From the NCBI RefSeq assembly GCF_000149955.1, contig NC_030988.1:1-64000 (forward strand): a stretch of 64,000 bases of DNA, read 5' to 3'. The translations under genes were made by a program, and so were the position numbers. Shown here piece by piece: positions 40,801 through 51,304 of the stretch (positions are counted from its first letter, which is position 1; each line of letters begins with the position of its first letter). The notes under the pieces were generated by a model. That model had not been told where the DNA came from and ran no database searches. It worked only from the letters and a program-made list of their open reading frames with translations. The stretch comes from Fusarium oxysporum f. sp. lycopersici 4287 (lineage: Eukaryota > Ascomycota > Sordariomycetes > Hypocreales > Nectriaceae).

Positions 40801-42828
40801 GGCAACTCCTGCCAGTCTTGGAACTGGGGCAGATGCTGGTAGAGGCTCCTCCAATGCAAGTCAGCCGGGGTGAAAGTAATAAAGGCTCCGGGACTGTCGA
40901 GGTTGTAGGCATAAGACTCAAGCTCTCGACGCTTGCGGTACCAATACGGCCGTGTCCCGCGAAGCTGCGCTGTCTGGCGGTTAATCGAGTTGAGTAGCTG
41001 CTGGGCATCTGCCGATTCAGGGTTCTGGAAAGCCTCCAGTAGATCATCCCGCGTTATTGGGCCCCGCCTTTGATGGTGTTGCTTGACGAAATAGCTGCTT
41101 TTGGCCCGCGCCTGTGCTCGCATCAGCGTGTTGAAAACCACAAACCGGAATGTCGGATGGCGGGCAAATCTGCCATCGTGCCATCGAAGGGCATGCTGTA
41201 TGTAGTCTGCATACTTGATAGGCCGTAGCCTCGGCTCAACAAAATCGGCTTGACCACGAGGAAATAGTGTTGGAAAGGCCATGGAGAGAAGTGCTTGCGA
41301 TCGGTTGAACTCGTTTACCGGCGTCCTCCGAATATCTGGCATTTCAAGCTGATGTTGTGTCGGCTGTCGTACAGGAACCGGTTCATCGCGCTCTTCGCCA
41401 AGAATGCGCGAATGCAGTGCTTCCATCTCTGTATCCTCTGGTAGCAGATCTGGTACTGCAGGCTGGTCAACCTCATCCGGCTCAACGTCGTCATTCTCCG
41501 TGGCACCTAAATCAGCTGAAAGAGGATCAGTCACGTCCACAGCAGCAACCTGATCAAGTACATCGTCATCTTCAGGCAGAACTGACATCCGCTTCTGGCA
41601 GACAGCAATATCTCGGTAGCCCGGATGGCTACGGCGCAGGAAATCCAGCCACGCCTGGAGACAGCGACGGCGTACGCGGTGTTGGAAAATCCGGGAATCC
41701 CCCTTATCTTCAGGATTCAGACTGTTAGTCTGAAAGTCCTAGATTTAAAGTTCAAAGTCCTAGATGAAATCATCTAGAGATATAAACCCGAGAAGAACTC
41801 TCATCTCAATAATGAACAATTAAGTTTCATAAAATATACTTTCACCCAGCACTACTGCGCAATATAAACAACACGCGGAACTGGCGTCTGAATTGGCGGT
41901 CAAGGTGGGCATGTTCGCTTGCATTCGGAGGGCGTAGCAGGATAACATCTAATTCAGAGGGTAGAAGAGGAAGTTGGCGATACACTTTGCCAACATCGCG
42001 GAGAAAATGCACAATATGGCCACGATACTTGTATTGCTGGCCCCGGACCTGCATGACGTTCACAAATACATGAACTCGAGCGATTAGCATCTCTTCTATT
42101 CTTGTCAACTGGGGGAGGAATGCGGGGACTGAGCCAAAATCCAATTGATTTTCGGCTGAAAAAAACAGAGGTTCATCCTCCTTTTTGTTCTTGTCCTTGG
42201 CCATGCAACGCTTGCAAACGCCGTCTTTCAAGCCCATGTCAAACCATGTCTCCTGACAACGGGCGCAGTGTTCCATCCGGTCGTTTTCCAGCTCCGTCCA
42301 GAACGCCTCCAGGAGGTCCTTATCTTTATCAGACAACGGGCAATGCGACAGATCACGCGCCCAGTCCGGGTCAGGAAGTTCAAAATCTCGATGTTCTGGG
42401 TGTTCGATGGCCGGCTGCTGCAGCTGTGCGGGCGGGCGGGGATTTCTTCCCCTTCGAGTTGGCCTCGGGTAAATAGAAAGACGCGATACCGGAGATTCGA
42501 TCGGCGTCCCGAGTCGTACGCCTTCTTGAGAAGCAGCCGACGGACCTGGTCGGGGAGTAATCGGCGCGTCCGTTCGTGTTGACGTGGTGATTGGTGTGCC
42601 CAGTTGCAAGTCTATCAATGGCAATCCTTCTCGAAATATTGGGGATAACTCAGCTTGTTCTGCCGTACGCTTAGAGGCGCCTAAGGCTCGTCGATTCCTA
42701 CAGTCTAGACAGTCGGTCGTAGGTCTTCCACATGCGAGTGACGACTTTGTCTTCGAAATGAATTGATCTGCTGGCTTCTCCTGCTTGCATTTCCTGCAAA
42801 CGTTCATCGAAGGGATAGAATCAGCCAT
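37857..42828 (-). pseudogene. Helitron Rep-helicase gene, broken by a solo LTR and one stop
   Basis: Two long frames (38061-41588 and 41842-42828) form one gene. Ignoring the LTR and one 5-bp duplication leaves 1591 codons from ATG 42828 to TGA 37857 in a single frame. The N-terminus has a zinc-binding start (CRKCKQ ... CLDC) and further Cys pairs. The HUH motif HCHGLFW lies near residue 665 and the catalytic Tyr region NYAAKYCSK near 825. The PIF1-type helicase has GGGGTGKS near 1163, LVIDEKS, and VGDFFQLPP. A TAA at 38061-38063 interrupts the frame just before helicase motif VI (YAITVHKSQ), which continues in frame behind it. Helitrons replicate by rolling circle. I could not place the TC and CTRR element ends, so the borders of the transposon are unknown. 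Confidence 0.92.
41680..41873 (+). repeat. Solo LTR, 194 bp, with 5-bp target duplication, inside the Helitron gene
   Basis: Begins TGTTGGAAAATCC and ends AATATAAACAACA. It is close to identical with 19745-19937 apart from scattered substitutions. The duplication CGCGG is exact at 41675-41679 and 41874-41878. Its removal restores the Helitron frame. Confidence 0.95.
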
Positions 42829-42942
42829 GACTGACTGTGTTGGATTGGAGGGTCCAACGACGGGATTTGCATTAGAGTTTATTCAAGCTGCCTGCTATAG
42901 TTCAAACAAATTTACTAAAAATAAGAGAGTTATAAAGTACTA

Positions 42943-43380
42943 ACGTACTCCACAAGTGAGTGTCCCATACAAGCGAGTGTCCCAAACACATTTTACACCT
43001 TAAACTGCCATTTTAAAAAACTACATCGAAAGTCTTAATCAAGCTTAAACTGCCTGAAAACTTAGATTCAGGCCAATGAACAACGGGAACACATAGAAGA
43101 GACGTTTTCTAAATTCTATTTGTATTATTTAGAATATTACGAGGAAAAGCTGTGTTCGCACTGTCTTTTCTCCTATTTTCAGGCATAGAACATCGAATAG
43201 ACCGTCGAATGGTTTGGAGGAACCTCAAACATATGACTTTTTGCTCAGGAGACTATGGATAAGATTTTCAAGAAGCTAGCAGTGCTATGGCGGAATTTGC
43301 GAAATCCAATATTGCCATTTTTAGGTGCACAGTATAGGTGGGACACTCACTTGTATGGGACACTCCCTTGTGGAGTACGT
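42943..43380. mobile_element. MITE of Tc1/mariner type, 438 bp, TA-flanked
   Basis: The ends begin ACGTACTCCACAAG and are inverted matches over about 42 bp with two or three mismatches. Each end contains two copies of CAAGnGAGTGTCCCA. Both ends are flanked by TA (42941-42942 and 43381-43382), the duplication made by Tc1/mariner transposases. The interior is AT-rich without a coding frame. It sits 115 bp upstream of the Helitron start codon. Confidence 0.88.
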
Positions 43381-43382
43381 TA

Positions 43383-45250
43383 GAATTTTGTCGCATGTTG
43401 GCAAGAAACATGGAGAACTCAGGGAAAAGACTGTACGCACGGGCCTGTTTGTGTGCGTTTTGTCGAAATGCAAGAGGGGAGGCTACAGTAGGACATCACG
43501 GAAGCTTACGTCTATACGCTCCACATAACTCGTCCAGGCATAGCCCTGTGGAATGGACAACCTGTACAGAAATAACTTAATCCTACGACGTGGAGTTTGC
43601 GACCGCCCCTGGCCCTCAACATGTACGGCAGCTCTGGACAGGTCAGGAGCCGGATCCCCTTACGACTCGGGAATTTCCTAGCCACTAAGATTGGTTTGCT
43701 TGTCCTGTGGGAGGTTCCGCATCTCATTTTGTTGGTTCACACATGGGTTGCTTCAGCTAGATCAGTCCCTGCTATCTGTCGCCGCAGGCTTGAGCGGGGT
43801 GCACGGAACTTTCCATATGCACGATTTGGTCAGCACGCTGTCACTTATACGGCGTTGCAGCGGCATGATATGGCGATAGTTAACCTTCCGAAGCAAGGAC
43901 CTACTATGGGTATTAGCTGATGGTTGGGGATTGGTTTGGCAGCTTAGCTTGGTTGTTGACAACTGGTTCCCCACCACCCGGTGGCCTGGGGTCCAGGAAT
44001 GTCACTGCAACCGGCTCTATGCAGCAAAAACATTCCCCAACTTGGCAGTGCTTGACCCGACACCCACGTTTGGCGTAATAGCACGGTACTCGCTGCTGGA
44101 TCAGTTGAGTGCGGTATTGGGCGGATGGGGAGTCGTCCGGCGGCTAGGAGGAGCCCGGCAGTTGGGTCCTTGCAGCACTCCTGTGTAGCTCAGTAGGGGT
44201 CCTTGAGCCAGCCAGTCACCATTGAATGCAATAATTGCCTAACTGCTACATCAAGGCTCGTTCCGGAGATGTGTTCGTCCTTTTTGTGGCAATTTCATGT
44301 GAGAGAAGTTGTCTTTCCAATCCATACAGATTATGCAGAACGATGAGGGCCGTCCTGTTAGGCAACCATCCTCTTCGGCAACCCGTCAATACTGTCATGG
44401 CTTAATGCTCTTGAAAGATCATTTACTAAACAGGCTATATGAAGCATTAAATATACCCTTGTATTGATACATGAGAGGGTTCAGCTAACCATACTCAAGC
44501 CCGCCTAATTGCTCTCACTGGCTACAAGGGCTGATGGACAAGGTTGTGTTACTATAGAGCCTGGTGGTCACACATTAATAGATAATGCGTCTCAAGGTTT
44601 ATCCTGGGCTGGAAACGTTATGGACGCGGTAGCCAGAAACATGACAATAACGTCGAGCTTGGTCATCGAAATAGAGTTAACCCGACTATAGCCTTGTAAC
44701 TCAGTATCGTGGTGCACTGCATACCTGCCAGTAAGCTTAGCCTAAAAAGATTTAAGGTTCGGGGCGAGCGTAAGTATCAAGTCAGTGGCCATCATCATGA
44801 ATAGCCCGATTGGGTGCAATCATGGAGCCCTGTTATGGAATCACATGCATCTACATTTGATATCACACATGTTTAACCCTAAGCCTGAGTAGTGCATGGA
44901 CCCCAGGGTAGAAAGGGGCTGCAACTCGAGTCGTAAGCTACCGAGCTAAATGTGGAGTTACAGCAAGAAAGTAGGCTAGGCCAGATAGCGGGAGAGAAAC
45001 AGCCCAAGGCAGATCGCAGGCAGGTAGTCCAGAATCGGTTCGTAGCGGTTTCACTGCAATTTTAGATTTGCTTAATTGTATTCATTGCTGTCGATAACTT
45101 TGATCCGTCTTGATTCAGTTGCATTATCCATTCTCGGTGCCTCGTCTCCAGGGTACTACCCCCTTCTTCCATATGCCGTTAAACATTATGTTACGGTACT
45201 AGTCTGATGAATATCGAAGTGTATCGATACTCGCAGATGATATACCAGGC
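43383..45250. other. Intergenic, no supportable gene
   Basis: Plus-strand frames at 43597-44188 change phase repeatedly and show no domain I recognise. They could be a decayed gene of unknown type. Confidence 0.4.
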
Positions 45251-45258
45251 TACATCGC

Positions 45259-46632
45259 TCAAACTATCTCTGTTCCATTCACAGCTTTCAACAACCGCGA
45301 ATTCTCCCCATCGTGATAAGCATCAACCCCGAGAGAATAGTGTGCACCGAATAGATGCGCCTTTCCCGTCTTGCTATAGAAAACCATGTTTAGATCATAA
45401 CCCGAGCCCTTGTCGTCGCGGTGCATCACAACGCCTAGCATGGCCACAAAGTCGGTTTCATTCGCAAAATGCTCTGTAGTGTGGACGTATTTGCTCAAAG
45501 GCTGTTCAGTCCCATCTATCACCTTCCAGTCGATACTTGGGTTCCCAAAGGTGAATATTCTTAGCCTTCCCTTAATTATTTGTCTTTGAGGGGAACCTTT
45601 TGGAGTCTCTGTTACCAGCGTCTGTAGCGCCAGGCGCAAGACCAGGCAACCCTGAGAGTGCGCGATCATGACGACTTTGTCAGGGACCTTACCAGCGGCG
45701 GGCCATAGAGCAGCCCTAAGTTCTTGCTCGAGGGCCTCCTGAGCAGCCTTGCTACTCTGTGTCCTTCCAATAAGAGTATTTGGCTCACCATCCCTGCGTT
45801 CGCCGCAACACTCGATAAAGTCCCAGAGGATGCCGTCGCTTCTGTTATATACTCCTGTGACTTCTCTGTTGAAGGTGTCACGGATCTTATCGCACGACCG
45901 TTGAAACCAAAAGAATTCGTTCGCAATGCCGTTGATGAAGAGCCATTTCTCATTTGGTGGGGACGGCGGCCCGCCGTGAAGCGCTGAAATGTATGTTGGT
46001 GATGGGGGGTTGGCATTTGCATCAAAGTCGCTGCGTAGACTGACATTTAGTTGAACATCGTCGAGTCCGTTTGGTATTTTGCCTCTGCCCATCTTCAGAA
46101 TGGCAACAATGGTTAAAGCTACCCGCTGTGCTTGGCAAACCACAGCGTTTCTGTTCTCCGGTAGCCATAAGTCGAGTTCATTGTACGGATTGTCTATGCG
46201 GAACTCAGCATCAAGGGTCTTTGTCGCACCATCAGTGGACGGAAATCTACCCAAGACGGTTCCAGGTCTGATCAAGTCGTATAAGAACTGGCCCAGTTCG
46301 GGCAGATGGTTTAATATGAAGTTTAGGGAGGGCTTGTTGACGCCGTTGGTAAAGATAGCCCTCCAAATGAGGGCTGCGCCGCTGAGACTTTGTGTCATGG
46401 CTTCTAGAGACCGATTTATCGCCTGGAGGATTGCATTGACCACTTGTGTGTCGCCTGCAGCGACAAACACCTTAATTGCCAAGGTGAGAAAGGTGCCAGC
46501 TATGTATGAGCCGAGTGTAAGAAGTGCAGGGCGTATTTTCGAGGTCATGTTTGCGAGACGTGTCGAGAATGCTCGGATCCAATTTTGTAGCAAACGAAAC
46601 ATATTAACAAGATAGGGCGAAGGACACGACAC
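45259..46632 (-). CDS. Alpha/beta-hydrolase (lipase-like) with N-terminal membrane segment
   Basis: 457 residues in one frame. A hydrophobic stretch at about 38-58 (LGSYIAGTFLTLAIKVFV) may anchor the protein. The catalytic part follows FINGIANEFFWF, a start seen in fungal esterase/lipase-like proteins, and has the nucleophile elbow AHSQG (GxSxG-like with Ala first) near residue 335. A His in the last 40 residues (KAHLFGAHYSLG) could complete the triad. Substrate is unknown. The family appears widespread in fungi without a defined role. No neighbour suggests a pathway. The ATG at 46632 is the first in frame; a second Met at codon 11 is possible. Confidence 0.65.
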   Translation of the reverse strand: MSCPSPYLVNMFRLLQNWIRAFSTRLANMTSKIRPALLTLGSYIAGTFLTLAIKVFVAAGDTQVVNAILQAINRSLEAMTQSLSGAALIWRAIFTNGVNKPSLNFILNHLPELGQFLYDLIRPGTVLGRFPSTDGATKTLDAEFRIDNPYNELDLWLPENRNAVVCQAQRVALTIVAILKMGRGKIPNGLDDVQLNVSLRSDFDANANPPSPTYISALHGGPPSPPNEKWLFINGIANEFFWFQRSCDKIRDTFNREVTGVYNRSDGILWDFIECCGERRDGEPNTLIGRTQSSKAAQEALEQELRAALWPAAGKVPDKVVMIAHSQGCLVLRLALQTLVTETPKGSPQRQIIKGRLRIFTFGNPSIDWKVIDGTEQPLSKYVHTTEHFANETDFVAMLGVVMHRDDKGSGYDLNMVFYSKTGKAHLFGAHYSLGVDAYHDGENSRLLKAVNGTEIV

Positions 46633-46639
46633 AAATGGT

Positions 46640-47190
46640 CTAGGTAACAGGAGGAAACTCGCGGGAGTCCTGGGAAATATAGCATTTGGTTTACATGCGT
46701 CTCCTTAGGTTCACATGTCATATGATTGATGATAGCGCAAAGGTTTCAGCTCAAGGGCAGGGGAATGGTGCCATGGCTGCAAATAGTGGTGGCACAATAA
46801 TCTTAAGCCACTGATAGCATCTTTCATGGTATGACAAGATGAATACGACATCTTACCTGCATGCCCCTCCTGGCACGGCAGGGTTAGTCGCTCTCATGGA
46901 CTCCAGTGTGACTCGTATCTATAGGCTCCCTAGAACCATGCTTAAGCCACCGTAATATCCTTTATCATATGTAAGATGAGTATGAAGTCTTAGTAAATAG
47001 TGAATCTTAGTTAATAAAATACCTCTCAACAACATTGGGTGGCTCTTCAGTTTTCTCAGAACTGATTCATATTGCATCATTATGGCATCTCAATACTACA
47101 TCCCACCAATTGCACTTGCAAGTCATAGAGGTTAAGGATAATCCGATGGGATACACGGCCAGCTATTATATGCCCCTCAATAAAGTAATC
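46640..47190. other. Intergenic, nothing recognised
   Basis: AT-rich spacer between two genes on the same strand, without frames of note. Confidence 0.5.
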
Positions 47191-47196
47191 TGTAGT

Positions 47197-48871
47197 TTAA
47201 ACGCCCTTTGTTTCAATGGCCGAAACAGCAAATAGGTTTGCAGTGAAGGTGCCGTTAGGATCAGCTTTACCCCTTGCTCTACCCAATTTCTGGTACTTAT
47301 CCGCATCCTCATAATAATATTCCCAAACCTCCGGCTTCCCCAAGTCCCAGTCACCATAAGAGCCCCAGAGCAAACGTCTGTCCTGCTTACTAAATGGGCT
47401 CGAGGGACCAACCATAATAGAGTCATTCTTGGCCTGCCACTTTTCGGCATATTCTTTATACCTGTCACCCAGTTCATGAAAACAGTCCAGCGTCTGGACA
47501 ACCGATGCATCCCTCCAGCTGTAGGAAGTGCCGTTATCTTTGTTTAGATAGAAGTGCGAATTGGCGCCTCCAAAGCATTGGATCTGCGTTACAAGCTTGC
47601 AATAGGTGTAGACCTCGTACTCCTTATCCCCTGGGTTATTATCGAGTAACTGGCGCGGGTTATAGATCAAGTCGCTGCGATCAATGACCGAGTCGACCCA
47701 GCCGTCCTTTTCGAGAGATTTCGAGTTGGTAGAGTAGGTGCGCTTGACATAAGGGAGATCAAACTCTCGCCGCCTGGGGAGGATCCATCTTCCAGTCATT
47801 CGAGACATGTCCTCTTCGAACTCGTCGATGAGGAGAGTCTCATTTTTGAAGAAACTCTTGAGGGCCCGGAACTTGTTGAACCATTGATCAACACTCTCGT
47901 CATACTTATCCTTCTTGCTGGTAGGGCACCATTGCGCATTAACTATGATGACGGCGGGGAAGCGACCATTAAGCCACTCAAGAAATTCATCCGCAAGGGC
48001 GTTCTTGATCTTGTTTTGAATGTGTTCCCAAAGATTAGCATTATTCAATGTGGGAAATAGCATCGCGATGGGAAAGTCGGTGCTGAGGACGTTAACAGTG
48101 AGGTCAAAGCCTCGCGGGACCTTGGCATTGTCGGCCATTTGTGCGACGGCGGTAAGCAGCTTGTTGAGGACTTTGGGGGAGTAGATCCAGAACCCTTTGA
48201 TGCCATGTGGTCCCTTGAATCCGTTTGGGCCGGCAATAGTCCCCATGTAGCTCTTGGCCTGATACACCTCGACGGTATAGTGTGAGATGATACCAAAATT
48301 ACCTGGACTGCCCCCGAGTATGGCATAGAAAAGCTCGAAGTCGTTCTCTTTAGAGATGTCTCGAATGACACCGTCGTGACAGACCATACGAATGGTTCTG
48401 ATGTGGTCGCCAAAAAGGCCAAAGCCACGGCCAAGCTGGCCATAACCACCAGTTTGACCATGCCCACCCACACATACGTAAGCGCAATCTCCGTGGGGGA
48501 CAAACAGTTGATTGTGCTTGATATATGTGTTGAGCTCTTTGAGTTGATTGCTGACGCCAACGTACACCAAGGCTCTATCTTGGTCAATGGGGTCATGGGG
48601 ATTCAGAACCATCAAGTCCTTGTACGTGTTGCTAAGGTCCATCTGAATGTTCTTGCCACTGGTAGACGACGCGCCAACTCTTAACAGCAATAGCGACTTT
48701 GTTCTCTCTGGCCCAAATTACATCCTTGATGACGTCTTCGTCTCCTTTCGGCTGAACGATGAGATCTGGGTACATATTGTGATCAACCTGGTAAGTTGAG
48801 GTTGCATATTGCTGGTTGAAGTAGGCGTAGTCCTGTTTCTCAGCTTGAGTGCCATCGCGGGAGTATTGCAT
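47197..48871 (-). pseudogene. Berberine-bridge-type FAD oxidase lacking the FAD-His loop
   Basis: The N-terminal frame (from ATG 48871) holds the FAD-binding PCMH start, YPDLIVQPKGDEDVIKDVIW then AIAVKS. The next residues should be the Gly-Gly-His-x-Tyr loop whose His binds FAD covalently. At 48676 the sequence jumps to GASSTSGKNIQMDL in another frame, so about six codons plus one or two bases are missing. From there one long frame runs to 47197. It includes the second FAD-contact region (GDCAYVCVGGHGQTGGYGQL) with its Cys, and ends in a BBE-type tail (YYEDADKYQKLGRARGKADP). Such enzymes oxidise sugars, alkaloids or secondary metabolites. No signal peptide is visible. The frameshift removes a key cofactor residue, so activity is unlikely unless the gap is an assembly error. 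Confidence 0.82.
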
Positions 48872-48899
48872 CCCCTCAAAACCCGGAATTTGGACTATG

Positions 48900-49987
48900 A
48901 TTGCTCTCTGAAAGACGCCAAATGCGCAATTGGCAGAAGTCTTGGTTAAAATGTTTAGTGGGCAGGCTTAAGACGCGAGTGACAACTAATTTTATACTTT
49001 TCTGGAGTGCTTAAAGACACGAGTTAGTGTCGAGGCGCCCAGTCTCCACGGCGATTCCGACTTACATCTCTAATCTCAAGTGTAACATTGATTTGGTGCA
49101 CACTCCTCGAGCTTGAGACCTGTAGCAGAGTCAGATTACAGCGCCACCGTTATCTCAGCCAGCCTCGTTGTCCCAATCTCCATCCACGATGAGCCGTGTC
49201 TGACGCTGTTGGTGATCATTAGACATATTTAGGGTAATGAACTATATTCCCGTATCTTATGCCTTTGCTGCAACTGGTTTGCCATAAGATGAAGATTTCC
49301 AGGGTATTGAGGTATTGATACAGAAGTAGGTTACGAACATAGAACCTGTTGAGGGCCTCGTTACCCCTCCAACAGTAGGACTCCATCGAATGCCAAGCTC
49401 CCTTCCTAATGTGACTGTAATGCACGTAAACTCTCAAGACCAGTAAGATTCAGAAGTGTGTAAAAGAAATTCAGCCAGCCCACCTTTAGCCTCCACGTGA
49501 AGCCGAACCACAAGTCTTCTCGTGTTATGATGCCCCGTCGTGTCAACACTTGCAGGGATAGCCTTGAAGACTGCAAATTCAATTGGACTGCCTTTAAACT
49601 GCGGGCTCAAACTGCTATTACGGTTTTAATAATTCAAGCCATAGATTCTGGCTGCTCAGCTGGCAGGTGGGGTGTACTTCCCTACAAGCAGATGTTACTG
49701 ACATGTGATGGCCTGGGAGTGGGAAGTTCCGCTCACTTTGGTTTACATGCGACCAACAAGAATGTTTGGTAATTCAGCAGGAGGCATTGGGCATCCCGTC
49801 GATGGCCTTCTTTTACATCTTGGGTTAATCCATTCATGCACAATGAGCCCGAATCTTCCGAACCTGACGCAGAATGGTGCCGCACTCTCGACACTTTAGT
49901 CCATCCGGCTTCAGTGCGCCTCCCTAAACGCTAATTATAACGAGCTCTTACCTTACGCAACGCGTACTGGCGTTCCTCACCTATGAT
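48900..49987. other. Intergenic, nothing recognised
   Basis: Short frames only. The right end runs into the hairpin-ended repeat at 49988. Confidence 0.45.
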
Positions 49988-50100
49988 GCGCCTCACTAGA
50001 TGGCAAGCTTCATGGCTAATTATAGATTTAACTCTACCCCCCTGCAAAGTGGGACGAAATAATCAACTCTACTAAAGTTGATTTTGGTATGTAGGACTAG
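49988..50100 (+). repeat. Element-end-like repeat with terminal hairpin, copy 2
   Basis: Matches 25594-25783 with about 75 bp missing. The same 7-bp stem (50062-50068 and 50076-50082) precedes CTAG at 50097-50100. The boundary falls inside the OrsD-domain gene copy B, whose frame ends exactly in this CTAG. Confidence 0.65.
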
Positions 50101-51304
50101 GTGGTCTCTAGCAGATCAAGAAGCCTGACAACCTCGGATGCTTCCGGGTCATCCCCGTGTTCTTTCCAAGCGTCGGTCAAGTCATCTGCATGTTCCATCA
50201 TGGCATTGTAAGCGCTCTGTTGCCTGTGGCCGATCCGCCTTATCATCGAAAGATATGCATTGAACGATGTAAGCGAGTAGCTGCTTGACCACAAGTGCAT
50301 ATCTCCTCTGTGTTTCGAGCTTAAACCGTAAATGGAATGGCTTTGTCCTCTCTTTCATCAATTCTTTGCGATTGACCTCAAATAGAGCGTTCCAAGATAG
50401 AATATCTGGAGTAATGACAGCCTTGGCATGGTTAACCAACCGATCGAATGCGACGTGTATGAACCGTAGTTGAGCGTCGTCTGACTTTTCTGGGTCATCC
50501 GGATCCACTTCGTATTCCATAGCGATCAAGCCCCTCAAGAAGCCCTTTTTCCCACTAAATTCCTTTAAGTGGACAGCAGAACCAAGCCGACGAAGCCACG
50601 GATTCGGCGCAGTAAAGTCATTCTCCTCATCAATACGCTCTGCTTCTCGACTTCGAATATCTTTACCCTTGCTCTGGAATGCATCAATGGCCCTCTGGAG
50701 TGCGGCTTGTGACTCGTTATCTTGAGCCCTTAATTGCTCGAGATTCAGTCCTCTTGCCCACCTCAAATAGCTCGCTTCCCGGCCCACTAGAGAATAGTCG
50801 TTGATAACAGACTCCTGTTCTCCACGGACTGTTGCTCCTTTCTTCATCTGTCATAGCAGCTGAGCGACGTCCACCTTTAAGTTCCATGTCCCAATTATGC
50901 TTAACCCTGAGATGTTCTCGAATCCGCCTCAACTCTGTGCCCACATATGGGCAATTGGACCGAGACGACGTGCTTCGCTCTGGGATAAACTCACACCGAA
51001 TACCTCCTGTGCCTGGCGGACCTAAAGCTGTAATTGGCGGTGCATCATCGGGCCTGGGTGGTAAATTAACGTTAGCCTCTAGCTGACCCTCAAAGACATC
51101 ATGCTTAGATGCCCACTCTTGCGCAAGCCTGATCTCCTGAATGTTGAGATTATGCGGAGCACTGCGAAGATATATCCTAATTTGTTTCTGGGTTACCATA
51201 ATCTGGCAAGAGAGGCAGCAGAGAAGCCAAAACTCTAGATTATATATAAAATACTTTACTACAAATAAATTAGAAAATATTAAAATATTACATTGACCTT
51301 TCAA
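50097..51304 (-). pseudogene. OrsD-domain protein, copy B (frameshifted and truncated)
   Basis: Three overlapping frames carry successive parts of one protein. 50717-51304 holds the fingers (CCLSCQIMV ..., then NCPYVGTELRRIREHLRVKH) and SPWRTGVCYQRLFSSGPG. 50182-50847 holds WLRRLGSAVHLKEF and the following helical region. 50097-50300 continues it as SFNAYLSMIRRIGHRQQ. Each change of frame needs one or a few bases. The gene stops where the hairpin-ended repeat begins, so the whole C-terminal half seen in copy A is absent. Copies A and B lie head to tail on the same strand with only about 140 bp between them. Confidence 0.7.
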
